Source: Bacteroidota bacterium
Lineage (GTDB): Bacteria > Bacteroidota > Bacteroidia > Palsa-965
Direction of reading: 5' to 3'
Assembly (NCBI GenBank): GCA_013289095.1
Contig: JABDAO010000020.1
Span: forward strand, 1-34,783
DNA: 34,783 nucleotides
Shown here: in pieces, positions 16,600 to 24,509 of the stretch
Position numbering within the stretch: position 1 is the first letter of the stretch
Layout: each line of letters opens with the position of its first letter
The notes under the pieces: model-generated
What the model was told of the DNA's origin: nothing
What the model saw: only the letters and a program-made list of their open reading frames with translations
The model's database searches: none
Program-made: the position numbers and the translations under genes

Positions 16600-17742
16600 A
16601 TGTCATTTTCCTCCCTCGGTCTCTCGGCTCCTTTACTGGCAGCATTGACCGGACAAAATTACAAAGAGCCTTTCCCGATCCAGGAACTGGTGATCCCCCC
16701 GGTCCTGGCTGGAAAAGATATCCTGGGCATTGCCCAGACCGGTTCGGGTAAGACAGCCGGGTTTGCATTGCCTATCCTCGATCTGTTGCAAAAACAGGTG
16801 GAATCAAAAAACAGACATATCAGGGCCCTGGTATTGGTGCCAACCCGCGAACTCGCCATTCAGACAGCCGATGTGTTTCAGAAATTCGGGGCCAAACTCC
16901 CCAGGCAGATAAAGACTATGGCTGTACATGGAGGTGTTTCGATCAACCCCCAGATGATACAGATGCAACATGTGGAAATTCTGGTTGCAACACCCGGGCG
17001 TTTAATTGAACTGGTTGTATCCAAAGCCGTTCATCTTGCAGATGTAGAAATCCTGGTGCTCGACGAAGCCGATAAAATGTTGAACCTTGGTTTCCGGATG
17101 GAACTGAACCAGGTATTGGAACAGCTCCCGGAAAAGAAACAAAACCTCCTGTTCTCTGCTACCCTCGGAATGGATGTTGGGCCTATGGCCAGGTTGTTGC
17201 TGCATGACCCGGTGCGTATAGAGGTACAATCAGAAACCGAAAACATAGACCTCATCACCCAAACAGCATACGCTGTAGCCCCAGACCGCAAAGGCCCCTT
17301 GCTGCGCTATCTGATCCTGAAACAGGATATGCCCCAGGTGTTGGTGTTTACCTCATCGGTTCACAAAGCGGATGCCGTGACCACCAAGCTGCGCACCAAC
17401 GGCATCCTGGCCGAAGCCATACACAGCAAGAAAACACAGGGAGGGCGCACCGAAGCCCTCCGAAAATTCAAGACCGGGGCATTGCGTGTGCTTGTTGCAA
17501 CCGATCTGGCATCCCGCGGAATTGATATCCCGTTTCTTCCCTTTGTCATCAATTATGAATTGCCCCGCTCCCCAAAAGATTATATCCACCGTATCGGGCG
17601 CACAGGCCGAGCCGAAAACCCCGGCGATGCCATATCACTGGTATCGCCCGGGGAAGAGCATCATTTTAAAGTGATCCAGAAAAAGATGGGAAAGATCGTG
17701 TTACTACAGGAGTCAAACGAATTCGACCTGAAAGGGTATTAA
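16600..17742 (+). CDS. DEAD-box ATP-dependent RNA helicase
   Basis: All core helicase motifs are present: Q-motif region (EPFPIQELVIPPVLAGKD), Walker A AQTGSGKT (45-52), PTRELAIQ (81-88), TPGRL, DEAD (155-158), SAT (186-188), the ATDLASRGIDIP motif V region and HRIGRTGRA motif VI. Such enzymes unwind short RNA duplexes in ribosome assembly or mRNA turnover. At 380 residues it is the minimal two-RecA core, without the basic C-terminal tail of many RhlE/DeaD proteins, so its exact class (RhlE-like) is uncertain. It stands alone downstream of DnaJ-KTSC and is followed closely by the -7 element of the next gene. Confidence 0.93.
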   Translation: MSFSSLGLSAPLLAALTGQNYKEPFPIQELVIPPVLAGKDILGIAQTGSGKTAGFALPILDLLQKQVESKNRHIRALVLVPTRELAIQTADVFQKFGAKLPRQIKTMAVHGGVSINPQMIQMQHVEILVATPGRLIELVVSKAVHLADVEILVLDEADKMLNLGFRMELNQVLEQLPEKKQNLLFSATLGMDVGPMARLLLHDPVRIEVQSETENIDLITQTAYAVAPDRKGPLLRYLILKQDMPQVLVFTSSVHKADAVTTKLRTNGILAEAIHSKKTQGGRTEALRKFKTGALRVLVATDLASRGIDIPFLPFVINYELPRSPKDYIHRIGRTGRAENPGDAISLVSPGEEHHFKVIQKKMGKIVLLQESNEFDLKGY

Positions 17743-17754
17743 TCACACATACCT

Positions 17755-17762
17755 TATCTTTG
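17755..17762 (+). promoter_or_regulatory. Bacteroidota -7 element (TATCTTTG), leaderless arrangement
   Basis: TATCTTTG is followed by CACC and the ATG at 17767. With initiation a few bases after the element, the transcript would start at or next to the ATG, so translation is probably leaderless. Confidence 0.6.
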
Positions 17763-17766
17763 CACC

Positions 17767-18297
17767 ATGAAATTACTTTTTTCCATCTCTTTCTCCCTGC
17801 TCTCTTTTTTCGCCCTCGCTCAGCTTGAAGCAAAAAAGACACTCCAGGTAAATCCAAGCGACGAAGTATTGATTACAGGAAAAATAAAGAACGATATAAC
17901 AATCGGGGCAGGAGAACTCTACAAATTTGGCGAACGCAAGATGGGCGATGTGCCTATATTCAGCAACCTGGGCGCAATAAAAGGCACAGCCCGCGACCTG
18001 AAAGGCGTGTTGCTGAAAGACATCCTGAGCAAGATCGATATCCAGGCCGAGAATGAAAAGGTGTTGAGCGAATTCTATATCACCTGCATAGCCACAGACG
18101 GCTACAAAGTGGTATACTCCTGGAACGAAATCTTTAACAGCGATACCGGAGAAAACGTTTACCTCATCACCGAAAAGGAAGAAATAAAAGCCGCCGAAAT
18201 GACAGACCGCATTTTGATGATTTCAACCAAAGACTACAAAACCGGAAGAAGATATGTAAAAGGTCTTCAGAAAATTGTGATAGAACGGGTGAATTAG
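17767..18297 (+). CDS. Exported small protein, possibly molybdopterin-oxidoreductase-like fold
   Basis: A signal peptide (MKLLFSISFSLLSFFALAQ) leads a 157-residue mature protein. The middle segment ARDLKGVLLKDILSKIDI, followed by FYITCIATDGYKVVYSWNEIF, resembles the stretch in sulfite-oxidase-type molybdopterin-binding folds where 'G-V-L-L..L' is followed by 'A.DGY...'. The conserved cysteine ligand of true molybdoenzymes is not recognised, and short Bacteroidota proteins of this kind may be binding proteins only. The family assignment is tentative. It is transcribed from its own -7 element, and nothing related lies next to it. Confidence 0.65.
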   Translation: MKLLFSISFSLLSFFALAQLEAKKTLQVNPSDEVLITGKIKNDITIGAGELYKFGERKMGDVPIFSNLGAIKGTARDLKGVLLKDILSKIDIQAENEKVLSEFYITCIATDGYKVVYSWNEIFNSDTGENVYLITEKEEIKAAEMTDRILMISTKDYKTGRRYVKGLQKIVIERVN

Positions 18298-18817
18298 GGC
18301 CTGAACTCCTTTTCATTAAACGAAGGGCATCTTTAACTACACGGATAAAACGGTATTCCTTAAAAGTCTTTCTTTAGCTTGGGAGTATGTATTGGGCCGG
18401 AGGATTTATCCGATTCATTCCTTATCCAAAATCCTACCGGTAGCGTGACAAGGTGAGCTATTGCCTGAAATACCCCTCAAGGATGCCTACCGGATTTTAA
18501 TGCCGGGCACCTCTTTTCCCCTTCCTGATTTAATGTCCTCTTTTGCCCAAGCGGGTTTCCGGGCTTCATCTTCCATGCAGTTGGCTTGGCTCCTGGCATC
18601 TGAAACTAAATAATGAGGTATAAGTTGATTTGCTTAACGTGCCCAGACGGAGTTACTTTGATCATCATTTCAAGGCGATTGACACGTTGGGGCGGAGTAG
18701 TGAACCGGATGTCAGTACACACCAAACACATTTCTCCCTGCTCGCTTGATCTGCTTTGGAGTATCCTGTTAAACGTATACAGAACCTTGCTGTGTATTAG
18801 GGCAACAGCAGCAGAAC
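18298..18817. other. Long intergenic region upstream of the RiPP precursor
   Basis: About 520 bp without a supported gene. It contains an 8-bp inverted repeat (CGGATAAA at 18342-18349, TTTATCCG at 18405-18412) and a loosely inverted CTACCGG/CCGGTAG pair around 18430-18500. TTACTTTG at 18653-18660 is one base off the -7 consensus. It could hold the promoter and control sites of the precursor gene, but nothing is decisive. Confidence 0.35.
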
Positions 18818-19000
18818 ATGAAAAAGATAAAACTCAAAGGAAAACTTTTCTTAAACAAGGAAATCCTTTCAAACCTCAACAAAGAAAAGATGGACGAAGT
18901 AAACGGAGGCATCACCATCCTCCGTACCCGGGCTGGTGGAGCGTGTGAGACCAACGACAAAAGTTGTTTTAGAAGATGTGGAAGCTGGTTTAACTGTTGA
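18818..19000 (+). CDS. RiPP precursor peptide with GG leader (class I lanthipeptide-like)
   Basis: The 60-residue peptide has a Lys-rich leader, FLNKEILSNLNKEKMDEVNGG, split here as FLNKEIL and SNLNKEKMDEVNGG. This is the LNKExxxxLNxxEMxxVxGG pattern of Bacteroidota natural-product precursors, with Gly-Gly at 30-31. The core begins ITILRTRAGG. A second Gly-Gly at 40-41 would release the 19-mer ACETNDKSCFRRCGSWFNC, with Cys at 43, 50, 54 and 60 and Ser/Thr at 45, 49 and 56 that could form (methyl)lanthionine bridges; disulfides are the alternative. No LanB, LanC, radical-SAM or peptidase-containing ABC exporter gene is in the window. An S41 peptidase follows 98 bp downstream, after a perfect hairpin. 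The leader match is strong; the modification type is inference. Confidence 0.8.
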   Translation: MKKIKLKGKLFLNKEILSNLNKEKMDEVNGGITILRTRAGGACETNDKSCFRRCGSWFNC

Positions 19001-19032
19001 TCGCCCGTTAACCCGTTGCGTACCCGAAACAG

Positions 19033-19068
19033 GAAATTATCTCCGGGTGCAGGCCCGGAGATAATTTC
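19033..19068 (+). promoter_or_regulatory. Perfect 15-bp hairpin between precursor and peptidase genes
   Basis: GAAATTATCTCCGGG (19033-19047) and CCCGGAGATAATTTC (19054-19068) are exact inverted copies around a 6-nt loop. No T-run follows, so it is not a classical terminator. Its place between the precursor stop (19000) and the peptidase ATG (19099) suits an mRNA-stabilising or attenuating element that keeps precursor transcript above peptidase transcript. Confidence 0.75.
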
Positions 19069-19098
19069 GAGTACTGATTGCAACTGACCCGTTGTCTT

Positions 19099-20814
19099 AT
19101 GAGAAAAACAAATTATTTCCTGCTTGGAATATTCCTGCTCGTGTTGAATGGCCCATTAAAATGTGAACAGGCCGCCCTGTTGAATCAAAAACTCTCAGAC
19201 CTGTGCAAGGCCTGGGGGATCCTCAAATACCATCATCCCGGTATTGCATCCGGGAAAACAGATTGGGACAGTTGTCTGGTTTCTGAAATTACCCAATTAC
19301 TCACCGACTCCGCTTGCCCCCTGCATCCACTTGTCTGCAAACTCCTTGCACTGGCCGACCGCAATTATATTCCCTCTCCTGCTGATACCCTGCCTCTTAC
19401 ACCCGCTGCCGGGCCTATCTTTCGAACCAACTATTTCATCCTCCTGAATGACTCATTCACGAACCGTCTTGAAGCGGTAATCAGGGGCCCGCACCGCCGG
19501 CAGAATTACTACATGGCCCGAAAATCGCAACTTCTTGACTTTTCATTCGAAAAAATATACACCAAAGGGTTTCCATCAGCGGCTTATCGGCTCCTGGGCC
19601 TTTTCCGTTTCTGGAACATTGTTGAATTTTTTGCACCCGATAAAGAGTTAATGGATGCCAACTGGGATCGGACCTTGCTTGACTTCATCCCCCGCTTTCT
19701 GCACGACGACAACCGGGAGGCGTACTTCAAAAGCGTTTCAGCGCTGTTGACAACATTGGATGATGGACATGCCATTGTCATGGACCGCCACCGGTTTGAT
19801 TATCTGGGGAAGTATGAATTTCCGGTGACATTTAAATGGATTGACCAGGAGCTGCTCATAACAGCTGTAGCATCAAAACACCTGGTCAGGAAGTACCAGA
19901 TTGAACCGGGCGACCATGTCCTGACGCTAAACCACCAGACACCCGAACAACAGATCAAACAACTAGGGCCGTTTGCACCGGCTTCGAACCAGAACCGAAA
20001 AATGGTTATCCTCAGTACCTTGCTGGCTGCGTATTCTTCACCCGAACTTACACTTGAACTGGAAAAAAGAAATGGGCAGCGCATCCGTATTATCGAAAAA
20101 CTGAAACCTCAGTCGGCCTGGACAGTTCTTGTTTCAGAATCGAGAGCAAAAAAAGCCTTGAGACAGATCAACCAGACAACTACAAAAACACTGGCACTGC
20201 AAGACATCGGGTATGTCAACCCCTGTTCCTGCAAAAACAAAGCGTTGAAAAAAGCCTATGAAAACGCACGACAGTATCCTGCACTTATTATAGACATGCG
20301 CGGATACCCTGCGGATGATATACTCTTGCTACTGAATCAACTGCTTTGCCGGGAGAAAAAGGTTTTTGTAAAATATCTCGTGGCCGATTCTCTTTTCGCG
20401 GGGCAATTTTGTTCCCAATCAGATTCCTTGTCCCATTTAGATTCCCTGACACCAGCATCACTCAAAGCGCATGCTGTCTCTTATTCAGGCCCTATACTTG
20501 TGCTTGTCAACAGCAGGACACTGAGCGCTTCAGAATGGACTGTCATGGGGCTTCAAACACAACAGCATGTGCTGGTCATGGGCAGCCAGACGGCAGGAGC
20601 CGATGGGAACATTGCCCGTGTTCCTTTGCCTGGTGGATTCAATGCCTGCTTTTCAGGGCTTGGGGTTCTCTACCCCGATGGAGCCAATACGCAAAGAACC
20701 GGTGTCAGGATCGATATCCCGGTTTCGGAAACCCTGCAAGGAGTGCTTTGCGGAAAAGACGAAATCCTGGATGCGGCAGTTCGTTATTTCAAGACAAAAA
20801 CGACAATCAATTGA
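19099..20814 (+). CDS. Exported S41-family (C-terminal processing-like) serine peptidase
   Basis: A hydrophobic N-terminus (NYFLLGIFLLVLNGPLKC) suggests export. An N-terminal helical part (LSDLCKAWGILKYHHPGI, then FRFWNIVEFFAPD) is typical of Bacteroidota S41 proteins. It is followed by a PDZ-like region (KWIDQELLITAVA, IEPGDHVLTLN) and the tail-specific protease core: ALIIDMRGYPADD, GPILVLVNSRTLSASEWTVMG with the Ser of SASEW (about 476-480), and GSQTAGADGNI. S41 enzymes cut unstructured protein C-termini using a Ser-Lys dyad. The ATG at 19099 is preferred over the TTG at 19078 because the signal-like sequence starts there. Coupling to the upstream precursor is suggested only by position: same strand, 98 bp, hairpin between. 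It may mature or degrade the peptide, or be unrelated. Confidence 0.85.
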   Translation: MRKTNYFLLGIFLLVLNGPLKCEQAALLNQKLSDLCKAWGILKYHHPGIASGKTDWDSCLVSEITQLLTDSACPLHPLVCKLLALADRNYIPSPADTLPLTPAAGPIFRTNYFILLNDSFTNRLEAVIRGPHRRQNYYMARKSQLLDFSFEKIYTKGFPSAAYRLLGLFRFWNIVEFFAPDKELMDANWDRTLLDFIPRFLHDDNREAYFKSVSALLTTLDDGHAIVMDRHRFDYLGKYEFPVTFKWIDQELLITAVASKHLVRKYQIEPGDHVLTLNHQTPEQQIKQLGPFAPASNQNRKMVILSTLLAAYSSPELTLELEKRNGQRIRIIEKLKPQSAWTVLVSESRAKKALRQINQTTTKTLALQDIGYVNPCSCKNKALKKAYENARQYPALIIDMRGYPADDILLLLNQLLCREKKVFVKYLVADSLFAGQFCSQSDSLSHLDSLTPASLKAHAVSYSGPILVLVNSRTLSASEWTVMGLQTQQHVLVMGSQTAGADGNIARVPLPGGFNACFSGLGVLYPDGANTQRTGVRIDIPVSETLQGVLCGKDEILDAAVRYFKTKTTIN

Positions 20815-20966
20815 AAAAGAGGTGTGAGAAGGAAATTGGGGTTGGAATTGATACTAAAACACCGGGGCAGAACGTGGGTCTGATATCAGCTGCAAGATAT
20901 TATCGTTGCTGGCAGATTAACTACCAATCAGTAAACCGGAAGTGATCGTTCTTGTGGATTCGTGCC

Positions 20967-21608
20967 CTACTTTTCCTGGTTCCTGGCAAATTCATAGATA
21001 GAATAAAGGACAACCAGAGGTAGAAGGATAAGGGAAAGCAGCGAATAGATCCCTCCCAGGAAAATGCAAACCAGGAACCAAACCACATCCATCACAGAAA
21101 CGCTTCTATCAGCCGGATGTTTGTCAAGCCCCAATTCTGTCTTCAAACTACTTACAGGGATACCAAGCGCCTCCTCATCCGTCATCAGGTCATGGTACAG
21201 ATTACGCGTCCTTCTTCCCCTTGCAAAAGCCATAAGGACTCTTTTCGGATTAATGAGCAGACCCAGCATCATGCCCGAGGCATCTATTAAAAAGGCCATC
21301 CAATAGACCTTACACCCGGATGCCAGCTCCCAGGCGCTGATCTCGCTTTCGCCCAGAATAGATCCGGCGCTATACCCTGTTACCAGGTGATGGATATCAT
21401 GCTTGATAATGGCCTTGCGACGAGATGGGAAATTAGGGATGAAGAAGCTAAAGCCTTTTGATACCTGGATCTTTACAGAAGCGCTGTTTACTCCCCCATC
21501 GGGTTCGAGGTTGTTTTGCCGGTAAAATACGGCCAGTAATTCCCTGGGCGTGGATGCGGCTGTTGGTAAGTCTGTGTGCTGGTTCAGCTGAGAAAAGGAT
21601 TTTACCAA
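20967..21608 (-). CDS. Coq4-like protein with C-terminal membrane hairpin
   Basis: Residues 69-97 contain KHDIHHLVTGYSAG followed by EISAWELASG. The HDxxH with downstream acidic residues is the metal-binding pattern of the Coq4 family, in which it supports quinone-ring modification in eukaryotes. In Bacteroidota the role is unknown. The last 45 residues contain two hydrophobic helices (VVWFLVCIFLGGIYSLL, LILLPLVVLYSIYEF), so the protein is membrane-bound. The start is unclear: the TTG at 21608 overlaps a TATCTTTG -7-like sequence on the same strand (21606-21613), and no ATG lies near the N-terminus. Codons between 21606 and 21590 could be leaderless non-ATG starts. It converges with the S41 peptidase gene. 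Homology is judged from one motif only. Confidence 0.6.
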   Translation of the reverse strand: MVKSFSQLNQHTDLPTAASTPRELLAVFYRQNNLEPDGGVNSASVKIQVSKGFSFFIPNFPSRRKAIIKHDIHHLVTGYSAGSILGESEISAWELASGCKVYWMAFLIDASGMMLGLLINPKRVLMAFARGRRTRNLYHDLMTDEEALGIPVSSLKTELGLDKHPADRSVSVMDVVWFLVCIFLGGIYSLLSLILLPLVVLYSIYEFARNQEK

Positions 21609-21613
21609 AGATA
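21606..21613 (-). promoter_or_regulatory. TATCTTTG overlapping the start of the Coq4-like gene
   Basis: On the - strand, TATCTTTG ends with the very TTG that opens the reading frame. If it is a real -7 element, transcription begins after the TTG and the true start lies inside the annotated frame; if not, it is a chance match. Confidence 0.35.
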
Positions 21614-21795
21614 CAATAAGCCTTTTAATGCTACCCGGTTACCTACCAGACCTGCTGAGTGGGCCCGCCTTGCCCGACATTTTTGAAGAGGCTTTGTGAG
21701 AGGTGGCTCCTGAGCGAATTTTCAGCATATCTTTACTCTTTGCACACGCAAATTATCTTAACCAAAAATCACTGCCAAGACAGGCACCCTCACCC

Positions 21796-22851
21796 ATGGG
21801 CTTAATCTCGAAAAAGAAAACAGTCTTCAAAATAACCCCGGCGCTACGCAAATATTTGAAGACCTACGGACGCGAAGAAAAGATCCCGATAGATTACCTG
21901 GATCTCACCGAATACACGGAACACATCACGTTATACGACCGGAGTAAAAAAGATACCTTGTGGGTAACCGTTGTCTACGACCACAGCCATGCCGATATGC
22001 TGCACGAAGGACTTAAAAAAGTGTATGCCATTCTAAAATCAGCCGGAGATATATCTGTTATCAAACACTTATCTATAGACCGAATCGATCTTTGTCTGTA
22101 TGCCAATACCCAGCCCTTCCGTATTAGGGTGGTAAATATGCTGAACGAAAATCACGATTATTTTTATGTGAAACAGGCCGACAGCTCACGCATCTATGGC
22201 CTGGAGCTGGAACATATCTTGTCGCCCAACCGTATTGCCTATTTCGTAAGCAATGATACGCTTATTGAGGAACACATCATCGGCATCCCTGCCGATCAGT
22301 TTTTGAAAAACAACCTGGTCGACCGGCATTTTGAAGAAACACGTCTTGCCAAGGAATTTGTAAAATTTAACGAACGTTGTTTTGTTCGGCTGCTGGGCGA
22401 TATGCATACGAGTAACTTTGTGATCGATGTGACACCCGATTTTGAGGAAACGCATTATCGCATGCGTGCCATTGATTTCGACCAACAATCATACGAACGA
22501 CGTAAATCGGTTTATCTGCCCCAGTTTTTTAAGGAAAACAAACACTTCGTCGACCTGGTAAAGAAAAACCTGACCCTCGAATCGATCTTCCAATACCAGC
22601 GCGAAGAACGGGCGCTTATCTTCAACCGCATCCGTTCTTCCAGGTATCAGCTTAAAGGATTGCTTGACACGATGGTACTGGATAATCTTTCACCTGCATC
22701 GCATGTAGAGATGCTCCGAAAAGAGCTAAGCGTGCATTACAAATTGGATGCTTTCCTGAAATGCAGGACAATGGGAGAGCTGGTAAAAATGAGTCTGAAG
22801 ACACTGATCCGTAAAAGCAGGTTGCCTGAAAGCTTTACGAAGACGCGTTGA
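21796..22851 (+). CDS. Orphan protein-kinase-fold (phosphotransferase-like) protein
   Basis: I do not recognise a named family. Kinase-fold landmarks appear in order: a possible beta-3 lysine in YFYVKQAD (126), a hinge-like IAYFVSNDTLIEEHI, a catalytic-loop-like RLLGDMHTSNFVID (198-211; compare GDLHPGNxL in aminoglycoside phosphotransferases and ABC1 kinases), and AIDFDQ (225-230) at the metal-binding DFG position. The N-terminal ~100 residues and the C-terminal helical ~110 residues (YQREERALIFNRIRSS...) are unfamiliar. There is no signal peptide or membrane helix. The ATG at 21796 is preferred; the frame opens at 21703 with a hydrophobic stretch that is probably upstream DNA. A near-match -7 (TATCTTTA, 21728-21735) lies upstream. 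Its end overlaps the convergent deacetylase gene by 17 bp. Substrate unknown; a sugar, lipid or peptide kinase is possible. Confidence 0.7.
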   Translation: MGLISKKKTVFKITPALRKYLKTYGREEKIPIDYLDLTEYTEHITLYDRSKKDTLWVTVVYDHSHADMLHEGLKKVYAILKSAGDISVIKHLSIDRIDLCLYANTQPFRIRVVNMLNENHDYFYVKQADSSRIYGLELEHILSPNRIAYFVSNDTLIEEHIIGIPADQFLKNNLVDRHFEETRLAKEFVKFNERCFVRLLGDMHTSNFVIDVTPDFEETHYRMRAIDFDQQSYERRKSVYLPQFFKENKHFVDLVKKNLTLESIFQYQREERALIFNRIRSSRYQLKGLLDTMVLDNLSPASHVEMLRKELSVHYKLDAFLKCRTMGELVKMSLKTLIRKSRLPESFTKTR

Positions 22852-23575
22852 TCAAATCCACTCCTTTTTCTATGGTCACCACACGCAGCTTTCGATCAAA
22901 GCAATACTTAACAATAGACTCGAAATAAGCCGGCTTATACCCCAGCGGCGAACAATCATCCTGCACATCGTGCGTATAAAAGATGAGCCATCCCTTTTGC
23001 CGAATGGTCTTTTCGATGAAAGCAATGGCAGTATCAAGTGTCAGCTCCTGATCCAGCTGCATGGATTTGAGGTTATTCAGATCAACCGGATTGCGGTTGA
23101 TCCCTGTCTTTACGCTCCTTGCACTGCTGAAACGCGAACGAATAAGCATTTTTGAACGGATGGTCTGCTCACCGTATGGATAGGAAAAGTTTGAGAATAA
23201 ATAATCCGGAATAATTTGCCGGAGCTGGTCCTGATTCTCGTCGAGATCTGATCCAATTTCATCTTCCGTTGCCGAATAAAAATGAATGTGGTTGTAGGTG
23301 TGACAACCCAGCTCTCCTCCTTCATCAATAACCTTACGGAGATGCTCCCGATCAAAGTAAGCTATATCGGGCTGATCATCTTTGAACAGGCCAAGTGAGA
23401 TATAGTACGTACCCGCATACCCATATTTCTTAAGTATTTCTCTGGCAGTAACGAATGCAGAGTTGGGTGCGTCATCAAACGAAAAAGAGAACATCGGTTC
23501 ACTGAAGTCTATGTTTCTTTGCTGACGCACCAACCTGCATGCAATAATGCGCCGTAACTTATCAATCCATTTCAT
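22835..23575 (-). CDS. Polysaccharide deacetylase (NodB/CE4-like)
   Basis: The NodB homology motifs are present: SFSFDDAP with Asp-Asp at 34-35, a metal-binding pair in GCHTYNH (His92 and His96), FSYPYG (motif 3), and IFYTHDV near residue 200 (motif 5). CE4 enzymes remove N- or O-acetyl groups from amino sugars using a divalent metal. There is no signal peptide, so deacetylation would occur in the cytoplasm, on a lipid-linked or nucleotide-linked intermediate, unless it is exported differently. It is the last gene of the - strand polysaccharide cluster, 79 bp after the GT2 gene, and its 3' end overlaps the kinase-fold gene by 17 bp. Confidence 0.88.
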   Translation of the reverse strand: MKWIDKLRRIIACRLVRQQRNIDFSEPMFSFSFDDAPNSAFVTAREILKKYGYAGTYYISLGLFKDDQPDIAYFDREHLRKVIDEGGELGCHTYNHIHFYSATEDEIGSDLDENQDQLRQIIPDYLFSNFSYPYGEQTIRSKMLIRSRFSSARSVKTGINRNPVDLNNLKSMQLDQELTLDTAIAFIEKTIRQKGWLIFYTHDVQDDCSPLGYKPAYFESIVKYCFDRKLRVVTIEKGVDLINASS

Positions 23576-23654
23576 GTCAAATGTCAGCTTGTGCGTTTTA
23601 ATTTCTCAATGACGGGTTTATGCCTTGTTCAGGCCATGAACCTGTCAGGATGGG

Positions 23655-24509
23655 TCAGTATAGGCCTATCCGTTTGCTAATTTTAATTTTTTGTTCCTTC
23701 CACAGCTGCCTTGAAACAAACAAGGGAAAAGGCTGGTAACGCAGCACATAGCGGGAAAGACAATATCCATATAACTGTAGTACGGCTCCCAGCAAAAAAG
23801 GCTTACGGAACACATCCCTTGCCACATTACCCAGAAAGAATGGGAGCCAGTATGGAACAGAGCCTTTGTAAAAGCCGGTTACATAGTGGTTCTGAAGTTT
23901 TGATTTGCGGATCCCTTCTGGTTTTAAATGATTGAACCAGATATCAAAGGTCCTGCTTTTCCAACCCAGGGCCCGAGTTGCAATAAATGCCAGGTCATCT
24001 TCTCCCCTGGTCTTGCTTACAAAGAATTTCCCGATATCAAGGAAACAGTCATAACGGATAATCAGACTGGCTCCCCTGCCGCTGGTCCAATCCTTAATTG
24101 TCTCCGGAATCCCATTCTCCACCAGCCTGCCCGAAGCTATGCCCAATGCCGCATCGTTTTTGAACTCACGTGTGATGCTGTCAAAGAAATCACTGCCAAA
24201 GCTTGTATCTGCATCGATCTTTGCAAGTAAATGAACGGCCTCCGACCGCAGGCTATCGGCATGATTCATGATAGCGGCTACTCTTCCACCCGTATTTCGG
24301 AGCTCTGGCCTGAAATCATAAAGCTTGATATAATTAATAAAGGGATGAAGCTGCCTGTATTTTTCTATGATTGCATAGGTATTGTCAGTCGAGTCATCAT
24401 CCATGATCATCCATTCAGCCGGCAGTACGGTCTGGTTGATGACCGACTGAATGGTTTGTTCAATATACAGGCCTTCGTTTTTAGTCGGTGTGATAATGCT
24501 ATAAATCAT
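23655..24509 (-). CDS. Family 2 glycosyltransferase
   Basis: This is a GT-A fold enzyme: YSIITPTKNEGLYIEQTIQS at the N-terminus, MIMDDDSTDNT (Asp37-39) for nucleotide binding, LLAKIDADT (Asp99, Asp101; the DxD metal site), and TRGEDDLAF as the acidic acceptor-side motif. It transfers a sugar from a nucleotide sugar to a growing glycan on the cytoplasmic face. The C-terminal ~60 residues are basic and aromatic, likely membrane-associated. Its start overlaps the end of the preceding GT2 gene by 11 bp, indicating translational coupling. Donor sugar unknown. Confidence 0.9.
   Translation of the reverse strand: MIYSIITPTKNEGLYIEQTIQSVINQTVLPAEWMIMDDDSTDNTYAIIEKYRQLHPFINYIKLYDFRPELRNTGGRVAAIMNHADSLRSEAVHLLAKIDADTSFGSDFFDSITREFKNDAALGIASGRLVENGIPETIKDWTSGRGASLIIRYDCFLDIGKFFVSKTRGEDDLAFIATRALGWKSRTFDIWFNHLKPEGIRKSKLQNHYVTGFYKGSVPYWLPFFLGNVARDVFRKPFLLGAVLQLYGYCLSRYVLRYQPFPLFVSRQLWKEQKIKISKRIGLY

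Noticed and set aside
18342-18412. 8-bp inverted repeat CGGATAAA...TTTATCCG as an operator
   Set aside because: Only 8 bp match, with a 55-bp gap and far from the next start; chance is a reasonable explanation.
18613-18948. 111-residue + strand frame overlapping the RiPP precursor
   Set aside because: It is out of frame with the much better supported precursor, and its Arg/His/Pro-rich end reads the precursor DNA in another phase.
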